A DNA stretch of 64,000 nt, from NCBI GenBank assembly GCA_032622095.1, contig CP136069.1:109458278-109522277 (forward strand). The letters are read 5' to 3'. Source of the DNA: Siphonodentalium dalli. Lineage: Eukaryota; Mollusca; Scaphopoda; Gadilida; Siphonodentaliidae. Of this stretch, positions 11,391-22,765 are shown piece after piece (position 1 is the first letter of the stretch; the number at the start of each line of letters is the position of its first letter). Made by a program: the position numbers and the translations under genes. Under the pieces are notes generated by a model. The model worked only from the letters and a program-made list of their open reading frames with translations. It was not told the DNA's origin and did not search any database.

Positions 11391-12870
11391 CAGGGGCCTC
11401 AACTGCTATGGGAGACATAGGAACAGACTGATGTTCTCCAGTTAACGTTGGTGATGTCTCAATTATCCATTTTATCTTCTGAAAATTAGGGGGATATAGA
11501 AACTAAACAGAAGGTAAAAGGTAAGTAAAAATGTCAAATTAAGACCCTATATACAGTAATGCTCTAATTAATCAACTCCTTAAACACAGCAGAATTATGG
11601 GTAACTTTTCAGGATTTAGTCGGAAATATGGCTTGTTGCCATTCATCGGAAAGCTCTCGGGGAGAGCTTTCCGATGAATGGCAACAAGCCATATTTCCGA
11701 CTAAATCCTGAAACGTTACCCGTAATTCTGCTGTGTTTAAGGAGTCGATTAATTAGAGCATTACTGTACTTCCCTGAAGATGAGGCATAAGGAGACTGAG
11801 GTCCCTGAAGAGTGTATTTGGCGATGCTGGAATAATGTGCAGGGCAGCATCACTAAATTCACCCACTGGGGACCTCATTCTGCAAATGTCAGACACACAG
11901 GCATTTTGTTTTGATTTGATTTTAATGACACACATGGGACATGACTGCTAAGCTGTTGTTTACTGTTTACAACTGTCTGTCTGCCAGATAACATCTCATT
12001 ATGACTGTGTTATTAACTCTCTCTGTCTAGAGCTAATACCACTGGCTGAATCGGCTGGTGGAAGAGTTGAGATGGGTGGGGTGCTGTTGGTTGGTGGCAG
12101 GGTGGTGGTCTGGGTGATGAGGGGGGAGGGTGATGGAAAGGGACAGTTTCCATGCTATCATTCAAGATTTTCATAACTCTGCGGATGTTACAATGGTGTT
12201 TGTTTTCTAATTTATTTTTTTCTGGACAGTGGGTGCAGGGGCGGTGCAGAGTAGGGGGGAGGGGGGGTAGGTGCGGGGGGACTTTTTTTTCATTAATTGA
12301 GCAAGGATTTCAATTTTAAAATATATTTTTTTTTAAGAGTTATGTCCCTGGCTCGGCCCCTATTTGACGCAGTGACCCATTTGAACAAATCTGAACACCA
12401 GTCACCCGAGGACCCTCCATACCAAATAGTAGCTAAGTCGGCCCAATGGTTCTTGACAAGAAGTCGTTCTAAGAGTTACTATGGAGGAATAGAGTTATGG
12501 CCCTGGTTTTGCAACTAATTGACCGGATGACCTCATTTGAACAAATCTGAACACCAGTCACCCAAGGACCCTCCATACCAAATATTAGCTAAATCTGCCC
12601 ATTGGTCTTGACAAGAAGTCGTTCTAAGAATTACTATGGAGGAATAGAGTTATGGCCCTGGTTTCGTAACTAATGGACATGGTGACATCATTTGAACAAA
12701 TCTGAATGCGAGTCACCTAGGGAACATCCACACCAAATATGAACCCATTTGGTCTTACTGTTCGGGAGAAGAAGATGATTCTTGACGGACGGACGGACGG
12801 ACAGACGAACGGACGAGGAGTGATGACTCTAGCTCCACTGGAGACTTCGTCTCAGGTGAGCTAATAAAAA
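11390..12870 (+). repeat. Dispersed repeat families D and A joined, copy 1
   Basis: The left part (D) matches 44100-44420 and 55840-56550 (TAGGAACAGA...GGTGATGT...TTATCTTCTG...TTCCCTGAAGATGAG). The right part (A) has tandem monomers of 150-160 bp starting near 12345, 12485 and 12648 (GTTATGGCCCTGG...TTTGAACAAATCTGAA), then a GACGGACG run at 12784-12815. It ends at about 12870 in the palindrome AGCTCCACTGGAGAC/GTCTCAGGTGAGCT. The same order (D, A monomers, GACG run, hairpin) recurs at 44090-45376 and 55840-58125, so D and A look like parts of one long element. Confidence 0.8.
11554..11766. mobile_element. 213-bp full-length hairpin MITE (TA target)
   Basis: A near-perfect palindrome from CAGTAATGCTCTAATTAATC to its reverse complement, with a loop around CTCTCGGGGAG. 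It is flanked by TA on each side (11552-11553 and 11767-11768). The family D paralogue at 44281-44300 reads straight through this point (CCTGTATACTTCCC), which shows the empty site. TA duplication and terminal symmetry fit a Tc1/mariner-type MITE. Confidence 0.88.
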
Positions 12871-13171
12871 ACATCAGAAGACCATATGATGTGTGGAGAG
12901 GGTTAATTATTTTCAATGACATCATATGATGGAACTACATGTAAGAGTCTTATAGAGTGTACATTAATTAATGCCATGGACATGTTTCAACAGGGGGATT
13001 AACTTAATATTGCATAGAAAGCAGAACTGGTATAAAGAGTCAACAATCACAGTTTGACAGATGATAAACAGGTCTGCCAGGCACCAGTGGTTAGCATATC
13101 AGGTGTCCATATCTATAAATTGTCTCATTCCAATATCACAGTGCTCGTTTTCTCTTAAAACTTTAATAGTG

Positions 13172-13244
13172 CATGGCAAACAGGTATGAATTATAAAGGG
13201 CCATAACTGTTATGGCCCTTTATAATTCATACCTGTTTGCCATG
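13172..13244. repeat. 73-bp near-perfect palindrome
   Basis: CATGGCAAACAGGTATG...CATACCTGTTTGCCATG with 34-bp arms and a loop of about 5 nt. The arm centre contains GGGCCATAAC, a phrase that starts family B monomers, so this may be an inverted pair of B fragments or a very short foldback. Confidence 0.85.
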
Positions 13245-13249
13245 ATTAA

Positions 13250-13893
13250 CTCTGTTAAAATATATAAAAACTTGATCTGTATTTAGGGGTCAGAAACTCA
13301 TATACCAAATTTGGTGTCGATCAGATGAAAAATGTTTGAGTCATCCTCGCTTGGATGAATACTATTTAAAAACAAGAGTGTAAAGGGTTAACTAAACATT
13401 ACCAAAATCCATACAGATGAAGAACGTGCTAAGAAAGACCTAGGTAAGAAATATGAGGCAAATCAGAAGAAAATTGTTTGACTTAGATGCATCAGATAGC
13501 ATTTGTGTGCAGGGTTAATTATTTTCTAAACCGATCAACCAATCGATACCAAAAACTATACAGGTGAGGGGTGTGTCATATAAACCTACATATCAAATAT
13601 GAACACAATCGGACAAAAAACACTTTGGTTATAGCATCGGATAGCACATACCCATGTGTGGATCCAAAGTGTTAATAATTTCTAAACCGATCAACCGATT
13701 GATACCAAAAACTATACAGGTGAGGGGTGTGTCATCGTAACCATGCACATGAAATTTGAACATGATCCGATACTCGAGTAATCGAATCGGATAGCAAGTG
13801 TCTACTGACAGACGGACAGACAGACGAACGACGGATGGTTGATCCGGACGTCGGCATTATGTGTACCATACATGGTATGGGTACACATAAAAA
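13250..13893 (+). repeat. Dispersed repeat family B, copy 1
   Basis: Degenerate monomers built around AACTCGATCTGTATTT, GAGAAACTCACATACCAAAT and ACCGATCAACC, then a GACGGACAGACAGACG run (13805-13830). The last part is the terminal palindrome TGTACCATA/TATGGGTACA (13860-13888). Other copies end at 15897, 18722, 21283, 26093 and 31425 with the same hairpin. Confidence 0.8.
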
Positions 13894-14418
13894 TGGATCA
13901 AACCAAATTCGAACTCGATCTGTATTTTCGGCTGAGAAACTCACATACCAAATCAGGAATGTCGAGAAAGGTTCATTTTAACTACAAAAATCCATACAAG
14001 TGAAAGGGATATAAAAGGAGAATACATGAAAAATATACAAAAGCATAACATTTATGACCAGGGTTAACAATTTTAACTCTATAAAATTAGGCGACTGTAC
14101 CAGGTATGCCACTTGAACACTGCATTGATAGGCTAAACCAGAGAGCTATGTGGGAGTTGATAAACCCTGGGCCAAAACTATCCACACACTATGGAAATGC
14201 AATAAACAACAGATGGCTATTAAAATCATGTTATATGTGCAGCAGTGACTACCAGATATCATTATAGGATTGTGTAACTTTATAAAAATAGTGCTACTAA
14301 ACGCGGTTATCTCTGTCTGTTCAAATTCTGAGAACATCCCTACAAATAAACAGTAGATTATTCCATTTCATGAATGGGTTACACCTTTCACTGCTTTAGC
14401 TGAACATATGATGGCTAA

Positions 14419-14638
14419 AACAAGAGATGGACTGTCGTCTGGTGCATACCCCCTTGTGGCATATCACCTAGTGGTGGCATATCTATAACTTATGACGGCT
14501 ATACTCAGACAGATGGACCCTAAAATCAGCATTTTCATATAAACAAAGATGAACAACTATAGAACAAAAAACCGCAACAAAACAGTTGAATGTCATCATA
14601 GTGTTGAACAGCCATACCAAATTTCATTGAGATCCGAG
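14419..14638 (+). repeat. Dispersed repeat family E, fragment
   Basis: Matches 569-890 (ACAAGAGATGGACTGTCGTC, GCATTTTCATATAAACAAAG, TTTCA(G/T)TGAGATCC) but lacks the terminal hairpin seen at 1000. Confidence 0.75.
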
Positions 14639-16144
14639 TATGGACCTTTCCACAGCTGCCAATCAAATATTTATTAGCAGATATTTTCGATCAATCAGCG
14701 ACTGAGCCGGCCAATGGCTGCAGTGAACATTCTGCTGCCATCTTTCTTCACCCTAATTTTGATATCCTTGCATACATTCAGTGTTAAATTGGCTATATTC
14801 AAACAACTTTTTTGTTGTCAAATCATAATATACTGACATTTATATTTGCGCCATGATGTTATAAATTTATCCGTGATTATAACAATGTTTTTCATTTAGC
14901 ATGACACTGGTCATAATTTTCATATTTAATGGCAAAACGAATGTGTGTTCTCTGGTTTAGATATATTAAAGAGTTCGTGGATCTGTCTGTCTGTTCTGTT
15001 AACGATTTTTCTTCCAGTGCCTTTGACCGATTTCAACCAAATCTGGTATGGTGCCTCGGGGTACCCCGAAAGATGTTATAACGGCTGCATTTTTTTAATT
15101 AAAATTTTTAAACAAATAAAAAAAAATTCAATTTTTTTCATTTTTTTAATAAGAAGTTTCAATCTAAAAATCTATAAATCTAAAAATTTTAAATTTAAGT
15201 TTAAATTTTTTTTTTTTAATTTAAATCAAACAATTTTGTTTAAAGGCACGTGCGGCCTTAATTGTCGAAAATATTCATATTTGTTCCAAACACCGTAAAC
15301 AGAAAAACATTAAAACGCATACAGTTTCGTTCATATATATCATGACCATCGCGTAAACAGCATGTTATCATAAAGACCTAGTATATTTTACCTAAGCAAG
15401 AGCCTGATTGTGTTACAGAAGACAGCACAATGCTACTGGCTAATCACACACAAATGGCATAAACGCTCTTTATTAGTTCCATATCAGGAATTCACCCACA
15501 AAGAACGCTCTTTATGTTTACCATCATAATATAAACAAACACCAGAAAAGTAACTTTTTATGCTTTTGTTTACATAACAATAGTCAAATATATGACAATA
15601 ACATACTGTTTATGCGATATTACTTATTTGTATACGGACAAAGTCTGTCTACATTTTGATGTTCTTTCTGTTTGTGGCGGTTTTTGACGGGTGGAAATAT
15701 TTTTACATGATACCCACCGCCAAGGCCAAGGCCAATTTAAGTTTCAATCTAAAAATCTGAATAGAAAATTAAAAACTTAGAATTTTTTTTTTTTAAACCC
15801 ATATACAAAATTTGGTTCCGATCGGATAGAAAATGTTTGAGTTATCGCATTACACGTAAAGAGTCGACACTATATTATGGTATGGGTACACATAACAATG
15901 TTGAAATTTTCTAAGTCAAAAAGGGTTAATAACTCCGTCAAAATATAATTTTTCCATCATCTATATACATGTTGAACATCTTCAATATATGGGCAACAAT
16001 ATTCTGAAGTTTCAAATCTCTGGGATGAAATCTGTAGGAGGAGATGATTACACCATGAAGGTACTCAAAAGTGTGATGGACGGATGGATGGACGAACTGA
16101 TGGACGGACGGACCCCGTTTCTATAATCCCCCTTTTCTTTCAGA
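14639..16144 (+). repeat. Low-complexity sequence with repeat fragments
   Basis: AT-rich with long A and T runs (15110-15240). A GTCTGTCTGTTCTGTTAACG stretch is at 14984. A family B 3' end occupies 15784-15897, ending TATGGTATGGGTACACATA. A further monomer leads to a GGATGGACGG run at 16077-16117, immediately before the copia fragment. No gene seen. Confidence 0.6.
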
Positions 16145-17833
16145 ACATCAGGGGACAATGAAGAAGAAATGATAAAACTTCATAAGCAGTTTGGACATGC
16201 ATCCATAGATCGACTTTTATCGCTTCTCAAGAAGGCAGGGATTACTGATAATGAAGTTCATCAGAGAATGAAGGATGCTGTCAACAAATGTGACAAATTT
16301 GCCAATTACAAGCGACCTCAACCAAAACCAGCTGTTTGCTTACCGTTGGCTCAAACATTCAATCAGATGGTTTCCATGGACCTACATGAACTGAAAAATG
16401 GCATTTGGCATCTTCACATGATCGGTTTGTTTTCTAGATACAGTACCTTCCAGATGTTGTGCAGAAGTTTCTACAACATCGGTTCCATGGACCTCCGACT
16501 TTGTGCCTCACAGACAATGGCGGTGAATTTGTTTCACCATGTTATGGCAGAAAATTTGAACATAATAGTCAGAACCACAGCAGCTTGGAGCAATGTGATT
16601 GTTGAAAAACATGTTACCACTGATATGGAGACAGCTTTGGCTTGGGCATTAAATGCAAAAAACACTCCTCAGCGAATACCATGGGTTTAGTCCATATCAG
16701 CTTGTTTATGGCAAGAACTATACACTACATTCCGTCCTGACTGACGAATTAACTGCATTGGAAGCAACAACAATGAGTGAGTATGTTGCTAAGCATCTGT
16801 CGTCACTACATGCATCAAGAAGAGCATTTATGGAGAATGAAACAATCAAGAGAATGAGAAGAGCCCTTCGTAAACCAACAAGAAACTACCACTACTTTTC
16901 TACAGGAGACCTTGTATAATATAATCGTTTGCACGATAATAAATGGAGAGGACCTGGTGTGGTGATTGGCAAAGGTGGGAAGGTCGTATTGGTCAGACAT
17001 GGATGTACCTATGTGAGGGTTCATAAACGTAGGCTGTCGAAAGCACCAAGTAGGTCTAGCATCCAAAATATATATCCTCCTGTGCCAGAGCTGGGTGATG
17101 ACAATGCAAATTCAATGTGTAGACTACTCTGTGCCGGTGACTGAAAATGATTCAGAGCCTGACTTTGAACTGTCACATCTACCCGAGGAACCTCCAACTC
17201 TTCTGTTTGTGCCAATTCATCAATTTTGTTATATACTGTTGTAATGTCACAATTTGTTGGGGGGGGGGGGGGGGTGGTGGTGGTTCATGTTATATGGTTA
17301 TTGGTGATTTTTCAGATGATGGGTACTTCTTCATAACATCATATGCTCCTTGAATCTTAGCTGAAATGGCTGATATTGTGACATTACACAGTATATAACA
17401 AAATTGATGAATTGGCACAAACAGAAGAGTTGGAGGTTCCTCGGGTAGATGTGACAGTTCAAAGTCAGGCTCAACCTATAATTGTATGCAAGCCTGAAGT
17501 CGGTCAGCATGTAAAGTTTAAAGCTGGCGATATTTCAACGACTGTGAAGGTTTTGTCGAGAACTGGTACAGCTACCAGAAAAACAAGAGTTGGAAAAAGT
17601 ATGCTGTCTCATAGCAAGAAGGTTTGAGGATTTGGAGAAAGATTCAGTAGAGAAAGACTCACCCACCTGCTCAAAAGAATCACTGAAAGTAATATTATCG
17701 GTAATGGCTCAGAAGAACTGAACACCTATGGATGTCAAAAAAGCATTCCTGCAGGGATCAAATGATTCCAGAGATATTTATCTACGTCCACAAAGAGAAG
17801 TTCCCAATTGTAAAGACAATCTTTGGCATTTAA
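16145..17833 (+). pseudogene. Ty1/copia-type polyprotein fragment, heavily broken
   Basis: Pieces of a copia polyprotein in the expected order. The pre-integrase finger is at 16169 (KLHKQFGHAS). The integrase core start is MVSMDLHEL...GLFSRYSTFQ (about 16370-16455). LCLTDNGGEF follows in another frame (about 16495), then a shortened NGIVE-type motif near 16590. GFSPYQLVYGKN is at 16684. The C-terminal KWRGPGVVIGKGGKVVLVRHG is at 16943-17005. The copia-type reverse transcriptase start is AFLQG...RDIYLRP...LWHL (17740-17833). Lesions: several frameshifts, an in-frame TAA at 16917-16919, and a 98-bp inverted duplication at 17155-17472. Gag, protease, most of the RT, RNase H and LTRs are absent; the 3' side is cut off by a family C leader at 17834. 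Copia order (integrase before RT) is visible, so the class is well supported. Confidence 0.88.
17155..17472. repeat. 98-bp inverted duplication inside the copia fragment
   Basis: 17155-17253 and 17375-17472 are reverse complements with few differences. Between them lie 121 bp that include a 15-18 nt G-run at 17256-17272 and no copia similarity. As a result the same peptide (starting AQTEELEVPRVDV) can be read on both strands. Confidence 0.92.
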
Positions 17834-17979
17834 AATGAAAGTGTCAATGACACTGTAGCTCAACTTGGAAAGGGAATAATTTAATGTGTTACAGTCAAAG
17901 GAGCGATTAGGAATGTGGAAAGTTAAAATGTCTAAGTAATACTAGATTATTAACATGAAGAAATATATATATAAAGTAC
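17834..17979 (+). repeat. Family C leader, second copy
   Basis: Matches 1009-1146 over its whole length (AATGAAAGTGTCAATGACAC...TATAAAGTA) but is not followed by the ~160-bp monomers. It truncates the copia fragment. Confidence 0.88.
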
Positions 17980-18722
17980 AAGCAGTCGCAGACGGCGGTA
18001 TCCCCGCCGAATTGTGCAGTTGGGGAAGTGCATTCTCGATAATGTTTGCGTTCTCAGTATGTGCTAAACAAGAGGTGGGATTTTGTCAAAAAGCCTGGTT
18101 GCGAACTCATTTTAGGTACTGATATTTGTTGAAATTAGCCAAGTCCAATAACTCTGCTGAAAATAACCGGCCGGACCTGGTTTGCGAACTCGTTCTAGAT
18201 ACTGGTCATGTGAACTCATATACCAAAAATCTTTGAATTCCGTTGACATTTGTGGAAATGAGCCCTGTGACATCGTCCATTTGCACACAAAACAAGAGGC
18301 CGATCACGATCGGCAGATGTTTAACCCATACCTTGGCGATAGTGATTAGCTATTTTCAGCTTGGAATCTAAAATCCATAACATTCATTATTAATCTTCAA
18401 AGATTAGAATTTTTAATTTTTTTAAACCCATATTCGAATACTATCTGTATTTTGGGCGGAGAAATTGACATACCAAATTTGATTTCAGATATATACTTTT
18501 TTAGTTATTGCAGCATGAGTGAATTCTAAGTCGAAGAAGGGCCATAACTCCATAAAAAAAAAACTTGGATCAAACCCATAGTTTAGCTCGATCTGTATTT
18601 TGGGCTGAGAAACAGATATACAAAATTTGGTTCCAATCGAATAAAAAAATGTTTAAGTTATCGCACCATGCGTAAAGTGTCTACCGTCAGATGGACGGAC
18701 GACAAGTATGGGTACACATAAA
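17980..18722 (+). repeat. Family B-prime monomers followed by family B, copy
   Basis: 18000-18290 carries B-prime phrases (GGCCGGACCTGGTTTGCGAA, CTCATATACCAAA, GTTGA(C/G)ATTTGTGGAAATGA). 18296-18350 holds GAGGCCGATCACGATCGGCA, shared with 23379-23430. 18360-18722 is family B, ending in GATGGACGGACGACAAG then ATGGGTACACATA. Confidence 0.75.
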
Positions 18723-20266
18723 AATGAAAAATAAATTAAGGATAGGATAGGATAGGATATTTTATTTCAATATACACATATTAATACATGATACATTTGA
18801 CAAATATTACATTGTATATTCGAGGGGGTGGCATAGTCAGGCTAGACTGTCTTACTGCCGCCTCAATCAATAGGGGCAAAGAGTGTGTCAAAATAAACCA
18901 ATATAAAATGAGACATGGTATCAGATGAAAGTGTCAGGAATGTTGAGATGTGTTAATCTTTAACTACAGAAATCCATGCAAGTGAATGAGGAGAAACATG
19001 GAGATATAACAGAAGAATGATTAATTGAACATTATAATGAGAACATCCCTACAAATGAATAATAGACTATTCCAATTAAAACTTTTAGAACTGAATGGGA
19101 GAGTCCATTGAATCATGAATGGGTTACAGCTTCACTGCTATGTGGTGTACATGGTGGCTAAAAATAACTAATTCAATAAGACAACAGTATAGCTAGTCTC
19201 TCAGAACACTCTCTATTGTAGTTAAGCTTGTTACCTTGTATTAGGCCTAAAAAAAAAAAGATGTTTGTTTCCGATAAACCGACCGACCCTAGTTTAAACC
19301 CCCGCCCTAAACTTTGTATTGCCATCGCAACAAACAAAAAATTGGAGAAAAAAAAAAAAAGATGCAAAAACATTTATATATTTATATATATTGACATAAG
19401 AAATTTAAGTTTACAAAAAGGTTTAAGTTTAACAGTTGGAATCATACTGTAAAGTATGTTTGGCTTTATCTAGCTTTCATCTGTGAAAACTTCAAATAGT
19501 TTGAGTTCATGTTTGTTATCATTCAGCCTTCAGACTTCAGTATTTCAATCAAATACAGTACAGGAACATTAACAATTTGATCAAATCAACCTGGTTATTA
19601 GGTGGGATCTCATAATACCAAATAAAAAATTAACATAGAGATTAGTACTATAAATAGTAATTACTAACTTAATATACATTGTTTCTGTACTACATGTAGT
19701 ATATTATGTATGTGTCGATCTCACTTGAATTTTATAAAATAGACTATTATATGAATTAGAGTGATACTGGTAATAAAGTCTCATTTCAAGCAGGATAAGC
19801 ATAATCCATTGAACCAAAATATATGACAATAACTTATAAGCATTTCCAATCCATACATATATAAAAATTTCAAAACTTATGCTTGAGAAACTTTATCAAA
19901 TTGACCTTTCAGTAAAATTCAAAATACTGACTCAAAGAGTCCTAGATTAGCTCTAAATGCAATGGATTTTCAAAACATTTCCAGTGGGAGAACACCCACC
20001 ATCAGCAGGGGGTCACCCCCTTCCATACCTTCATCCGCTCAGGCCTTCGGGTTATGCCTTCGGCATATCATTGCCCAAAAACAGGTGTCCCCAAAAAATA
20101 CCTAGATCCTTCACTGAATGTGAAGGAGAAGGTGGTGTTGTGAAGCCATCATTAAGAGATCGGTACAAGACGGTCACTCCAATATGTGAACAGTGCAGTG
20201 GTGCTGGACTGACTCAAGTTGTCGCCAGACCATATGGGAAATATTAGGATTATCAAAGACTATATT

Positions 20267-20708
20267 AGTATATATATAGACTAATATATATGTAAATATT
20301 AAAGCATATGTAAGATTGAATTGGAGTTTCTAGTTCCTCTGTCATCTGGGTTAACCTGATTGGATCTAAGAAGTGCATGATCTAATATATATTTTGGGAC
20401 TTCTGTCTGTTTGTTTGTCTGTTAGCTATGGCCGGGGAAACTGTTGGACGGATTTCTACGAGATTTTATACCTGCGGGTAATTTTGTCCGGGGAGTGTTT
20501 TGGACGGGTCAAATTGTGACTCCGACCTGACCTTGACCTTCAAAATGGTCAATTCAAGGTCAAAGCCCGGACGAAGTCGGGTCACCTGCTAGTTAGTATA
20601 TATATAGACTAATATATATGTAAATATTAAAGCATATACGTAAGATTGAATTGGAGTTTCTAGTTCCTCTGTCATCTGGGTTAACCTGATTGGATCTAAG
20701 AAGTGCAT
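20267..20708 (+). repeat. ~115-bp direct repeat flanking the mini-Helitron
   Basis: About 20267-20380 and 20593-20708 are nearly identical (TTAGTATATATATAGACTAA...GGATCTAAGAAGTGCAT). The sister element near 50505-50613 has this segment only once. Confidence 0.9.
20381..20592 (+). mobile_element. 212-bp mini-Helitron
   Basis: Starts TCTAATATATATTTTGGGAC directly after an A (20380) and ends CTAG directly before a T (20593), the canonical A^T Helitron insertion. Seven bases before CTAG is the hairpin CCC-G-GAC-GAA-GTC-GGG (a bulged G in the stem). There is no Rep/helicase, so it is nonautonomous. Confidence 0.82.
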
Positions 20709-20889
20709 AGTTTGGGTTATTGACAAGTATTATACAGTTATTTTTAAAGATACTGAAAAATAAAAGTTAACAAAAATAAAAGTTAAGCCTACCTACCTAC
20801 CCTAATTTTTTTCAGCTCGTTAGCGGAAACAAACGTCTTTTTTTTTTTAGGCCTTACTAGTAGTTAATTGTAATCTAACTGGGTTATCA

Positions 20890-21283
20890 AAAACTCAAAT
20901 CTCTTCAATTCTTAGTTGAAAAAGGGCCATAACTCTGGTATAACAAATCAGATCTAACCCATATTCACAAACTCACATTCCAAATTTGGTTCCGATTAGA
21001 TAAAATTTTTTTTAGTTATCATAGAATCCGTGAATTCTTAGTCGAAAAAGGGCCATAACTCCGTAAAAAAAAACTCGGATCAAACCCATATTCGAACTTG
21101 ATCTGTCTTTTGTGCTGAGAAATTCATATACAAAATTTGGTTCCGATCAGATAGAACATATTTCATTTATCGCACCATGCGTAAAGTGTCTAAGGACAGA
21201 CAGACAGACGGACGGAGGAACGACGAGCGGTCAATCCTGACAACAACACTATGTTTACCATACTATGGTATGGGTAAACATAA
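20890..21283 (+). repeat. Dispersed repeat family B, copy
   Basis: Two monomers starting near 20920 and 21047 (AAAGGGCCATAACTC), a GACAGACAGACAGACGGACG run at 21193-21216, and the terminal palindrome GTTTACCATAC/GTATGGGTAAAC ending at 21283. Confidence 0.88.
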
Positions 21284-22765
21284 AATTAAATAAAGTCCAA
21301 TAAGTCCACTTAAAATATCCGGCCGGACCTGGTTTGCGAACTCGTTCTAGATACTGGTCAAGTGAACTAATATACCAAATATCTTTGAAATCCGTTGAGA
21401 TTTGTGGAAATGAGCCCTGTGATGTCGTCCATTTACACAAAAAAACAAAACTAAGTCCAATAACTCCGGTAAAAATATCTGGCTTGCGACCTCATTCTGG
21501 GTGATGGTCAGGTAAACTCATATACCAAATATCTTTAAAATCCGTTGAGATTTGTGGAAATGAGCCATGTGACGTCGTCTATTTACTATTTGGTAAATTC
21601 GACAAAAATAATAAACAAAGTCCAATAACTCCGGTAATAATATCCGGCCGGACCTGGCTTGCGAATTTATTCTAGGTAATGGCCGGCAGGGTTCGCGCTG
21701 CCACTTGCCAATGGCAAAAAATATTTTCATTTGGCAAAAAATATTTTCATTTGGCAAACATTTTGGCAAGTCAGTTTTTAATTTTGGGATGTGAACTATC
21801 TCATCATAAGACACCATTCAACGTGGGTTATTCGTTACGTGTGTCGAATTACAGACAATACAATGGGAAACCAAAACAAGAAATCTATATCAATTTACAT
21901 GTTGCACAGTCAGCAGTGATATGTCGACAGTTATATGTAATCTGCTTTAATTTTTGACAAAATGGTAATCCCCTCTTAATGTCATAATCAAACTTTCATC
22001 AAACAGCTAATCGACAGTGGTTAAATTAAAATGTGAGTCGGAAAAAAGCGACTTTATGTAAATTTTTCATTGAGGCTGTTGTAAGTACTTCGTAAAACAT
22101 GATCTCAATGTAGATACCGCAAAGGTAATTAATAATTTGTTTTGACAGTTAATCCTCCCGTTGTCCATTTGGATAATGGACACATCTAGTCATTGTAACA
22201 ATGCATATTAATGGCGACATTATATAGCACATATTTATGATGTCAGCGTTATGTTACCAGCGAGTATAAGACAACTTTACAGGTTAATCAGCCGATTGTG
22301 AATGACAACGGATTAATTTATGGGTCGTTGATTTCAGCAGTAATACAAGGGGAAATACTATGAATGCTTGATGACTGTGTAGCAAAATTAAACGTAATTT
22401 CCAGGCAGTTGTCGCTTAATAGATATATATTGCTACTTTGATATATATTAATAATACTAACTTGCTTTTCTATAGTAGCCTCATTTTACCTGTGTCTGTG
22501 GTTAGTTTTTAACAAGGATAAAAACACGATAATTTCCCTAATTATACGCGCAATTAAATTTGGCAAATATTTTTTTAATTTGCCAAAAAATAATTTCATT
22601 TGGCAAAAATTTTGGCAAGAGAACTTTTTCGTCCAGGGCCAACCCTGATGGTCGGGTGAACTCATATACCAAAAAACTTTGAAATCCATTTATATTTGTT
22701 CAAGTAATGACTCTTACAAATTTGGGACGGACGTCTGGACTGACAGACAGACGGACGGACGGAAC
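21284..22765 (+). repeat. Family B-prime tandem monomers, interrupted by a hAT-type element
   Basis: Monomers start near 21293, 21452 and 21618 (AAGTCCAATAA(C/G)TCC), spacing about 160 bp, with CCGGCCGGACCTGG and GTTGAGATTTGTGG inside. The third is interrupted at 21687 and resumes after 22647 (CGGGTGAACTCATATACC). It ends with GACAGACAGACGGACGGACG at 22741-22760. Confidence 0.85.
21687..22647. mobile_element. 961-bp hAT-type nonautonomous element
   Basis: The ends are CAGGGTTCGCGCTG and, reverse complemented, CAGGGTTGGCCCTGG, the CAGGG start common in hAT elements. The flanks are ATGGCCGG (21679-21686) and ATGGTCGG (22648-22655), an 8-bp duplication with one mismatch. It interrupts a family B-prime monomer cleanly. 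Subterminal TTTGGCAAA repeats occur on both sides (21720-21770 and 22558-22618). No transposase frame. Confidence 0.88.

Larger units (their letters stand above)
19244..20853. mobile_element. GGCC-ended, TTA-flanked nonautonomous element, copy 1 (Harbinger-like)
   Basis: The ends are GGCCTAAAAAAAAAAAGATG (left) and, reverse complemented, GGCCTAAAAAAAAAAAGACG (right), both followed by TTTGTTTCCG. It is flanked by TTA at 19241-19243 and 20854-20856. The 49508-50756 element is a close copy. Three-base TWA duplications with GGCC termini fit PIF/Harbinger. There is no transposase frame. It is longer than its sister because it holds a 212-bp mini-Helitron and a ~115-bp duplication. The open frame at 19957-20247 overlaps repeat sequence and is not credible as a gene. 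Confidence 0.88.

Noticed and set aside
17021-17215. Minus-strand frame identical at its start to a plus-strand frame at 17412
   Set aside because: Mirror image caused by the 98-bp inverted duplication inside copia; not a separate gene.
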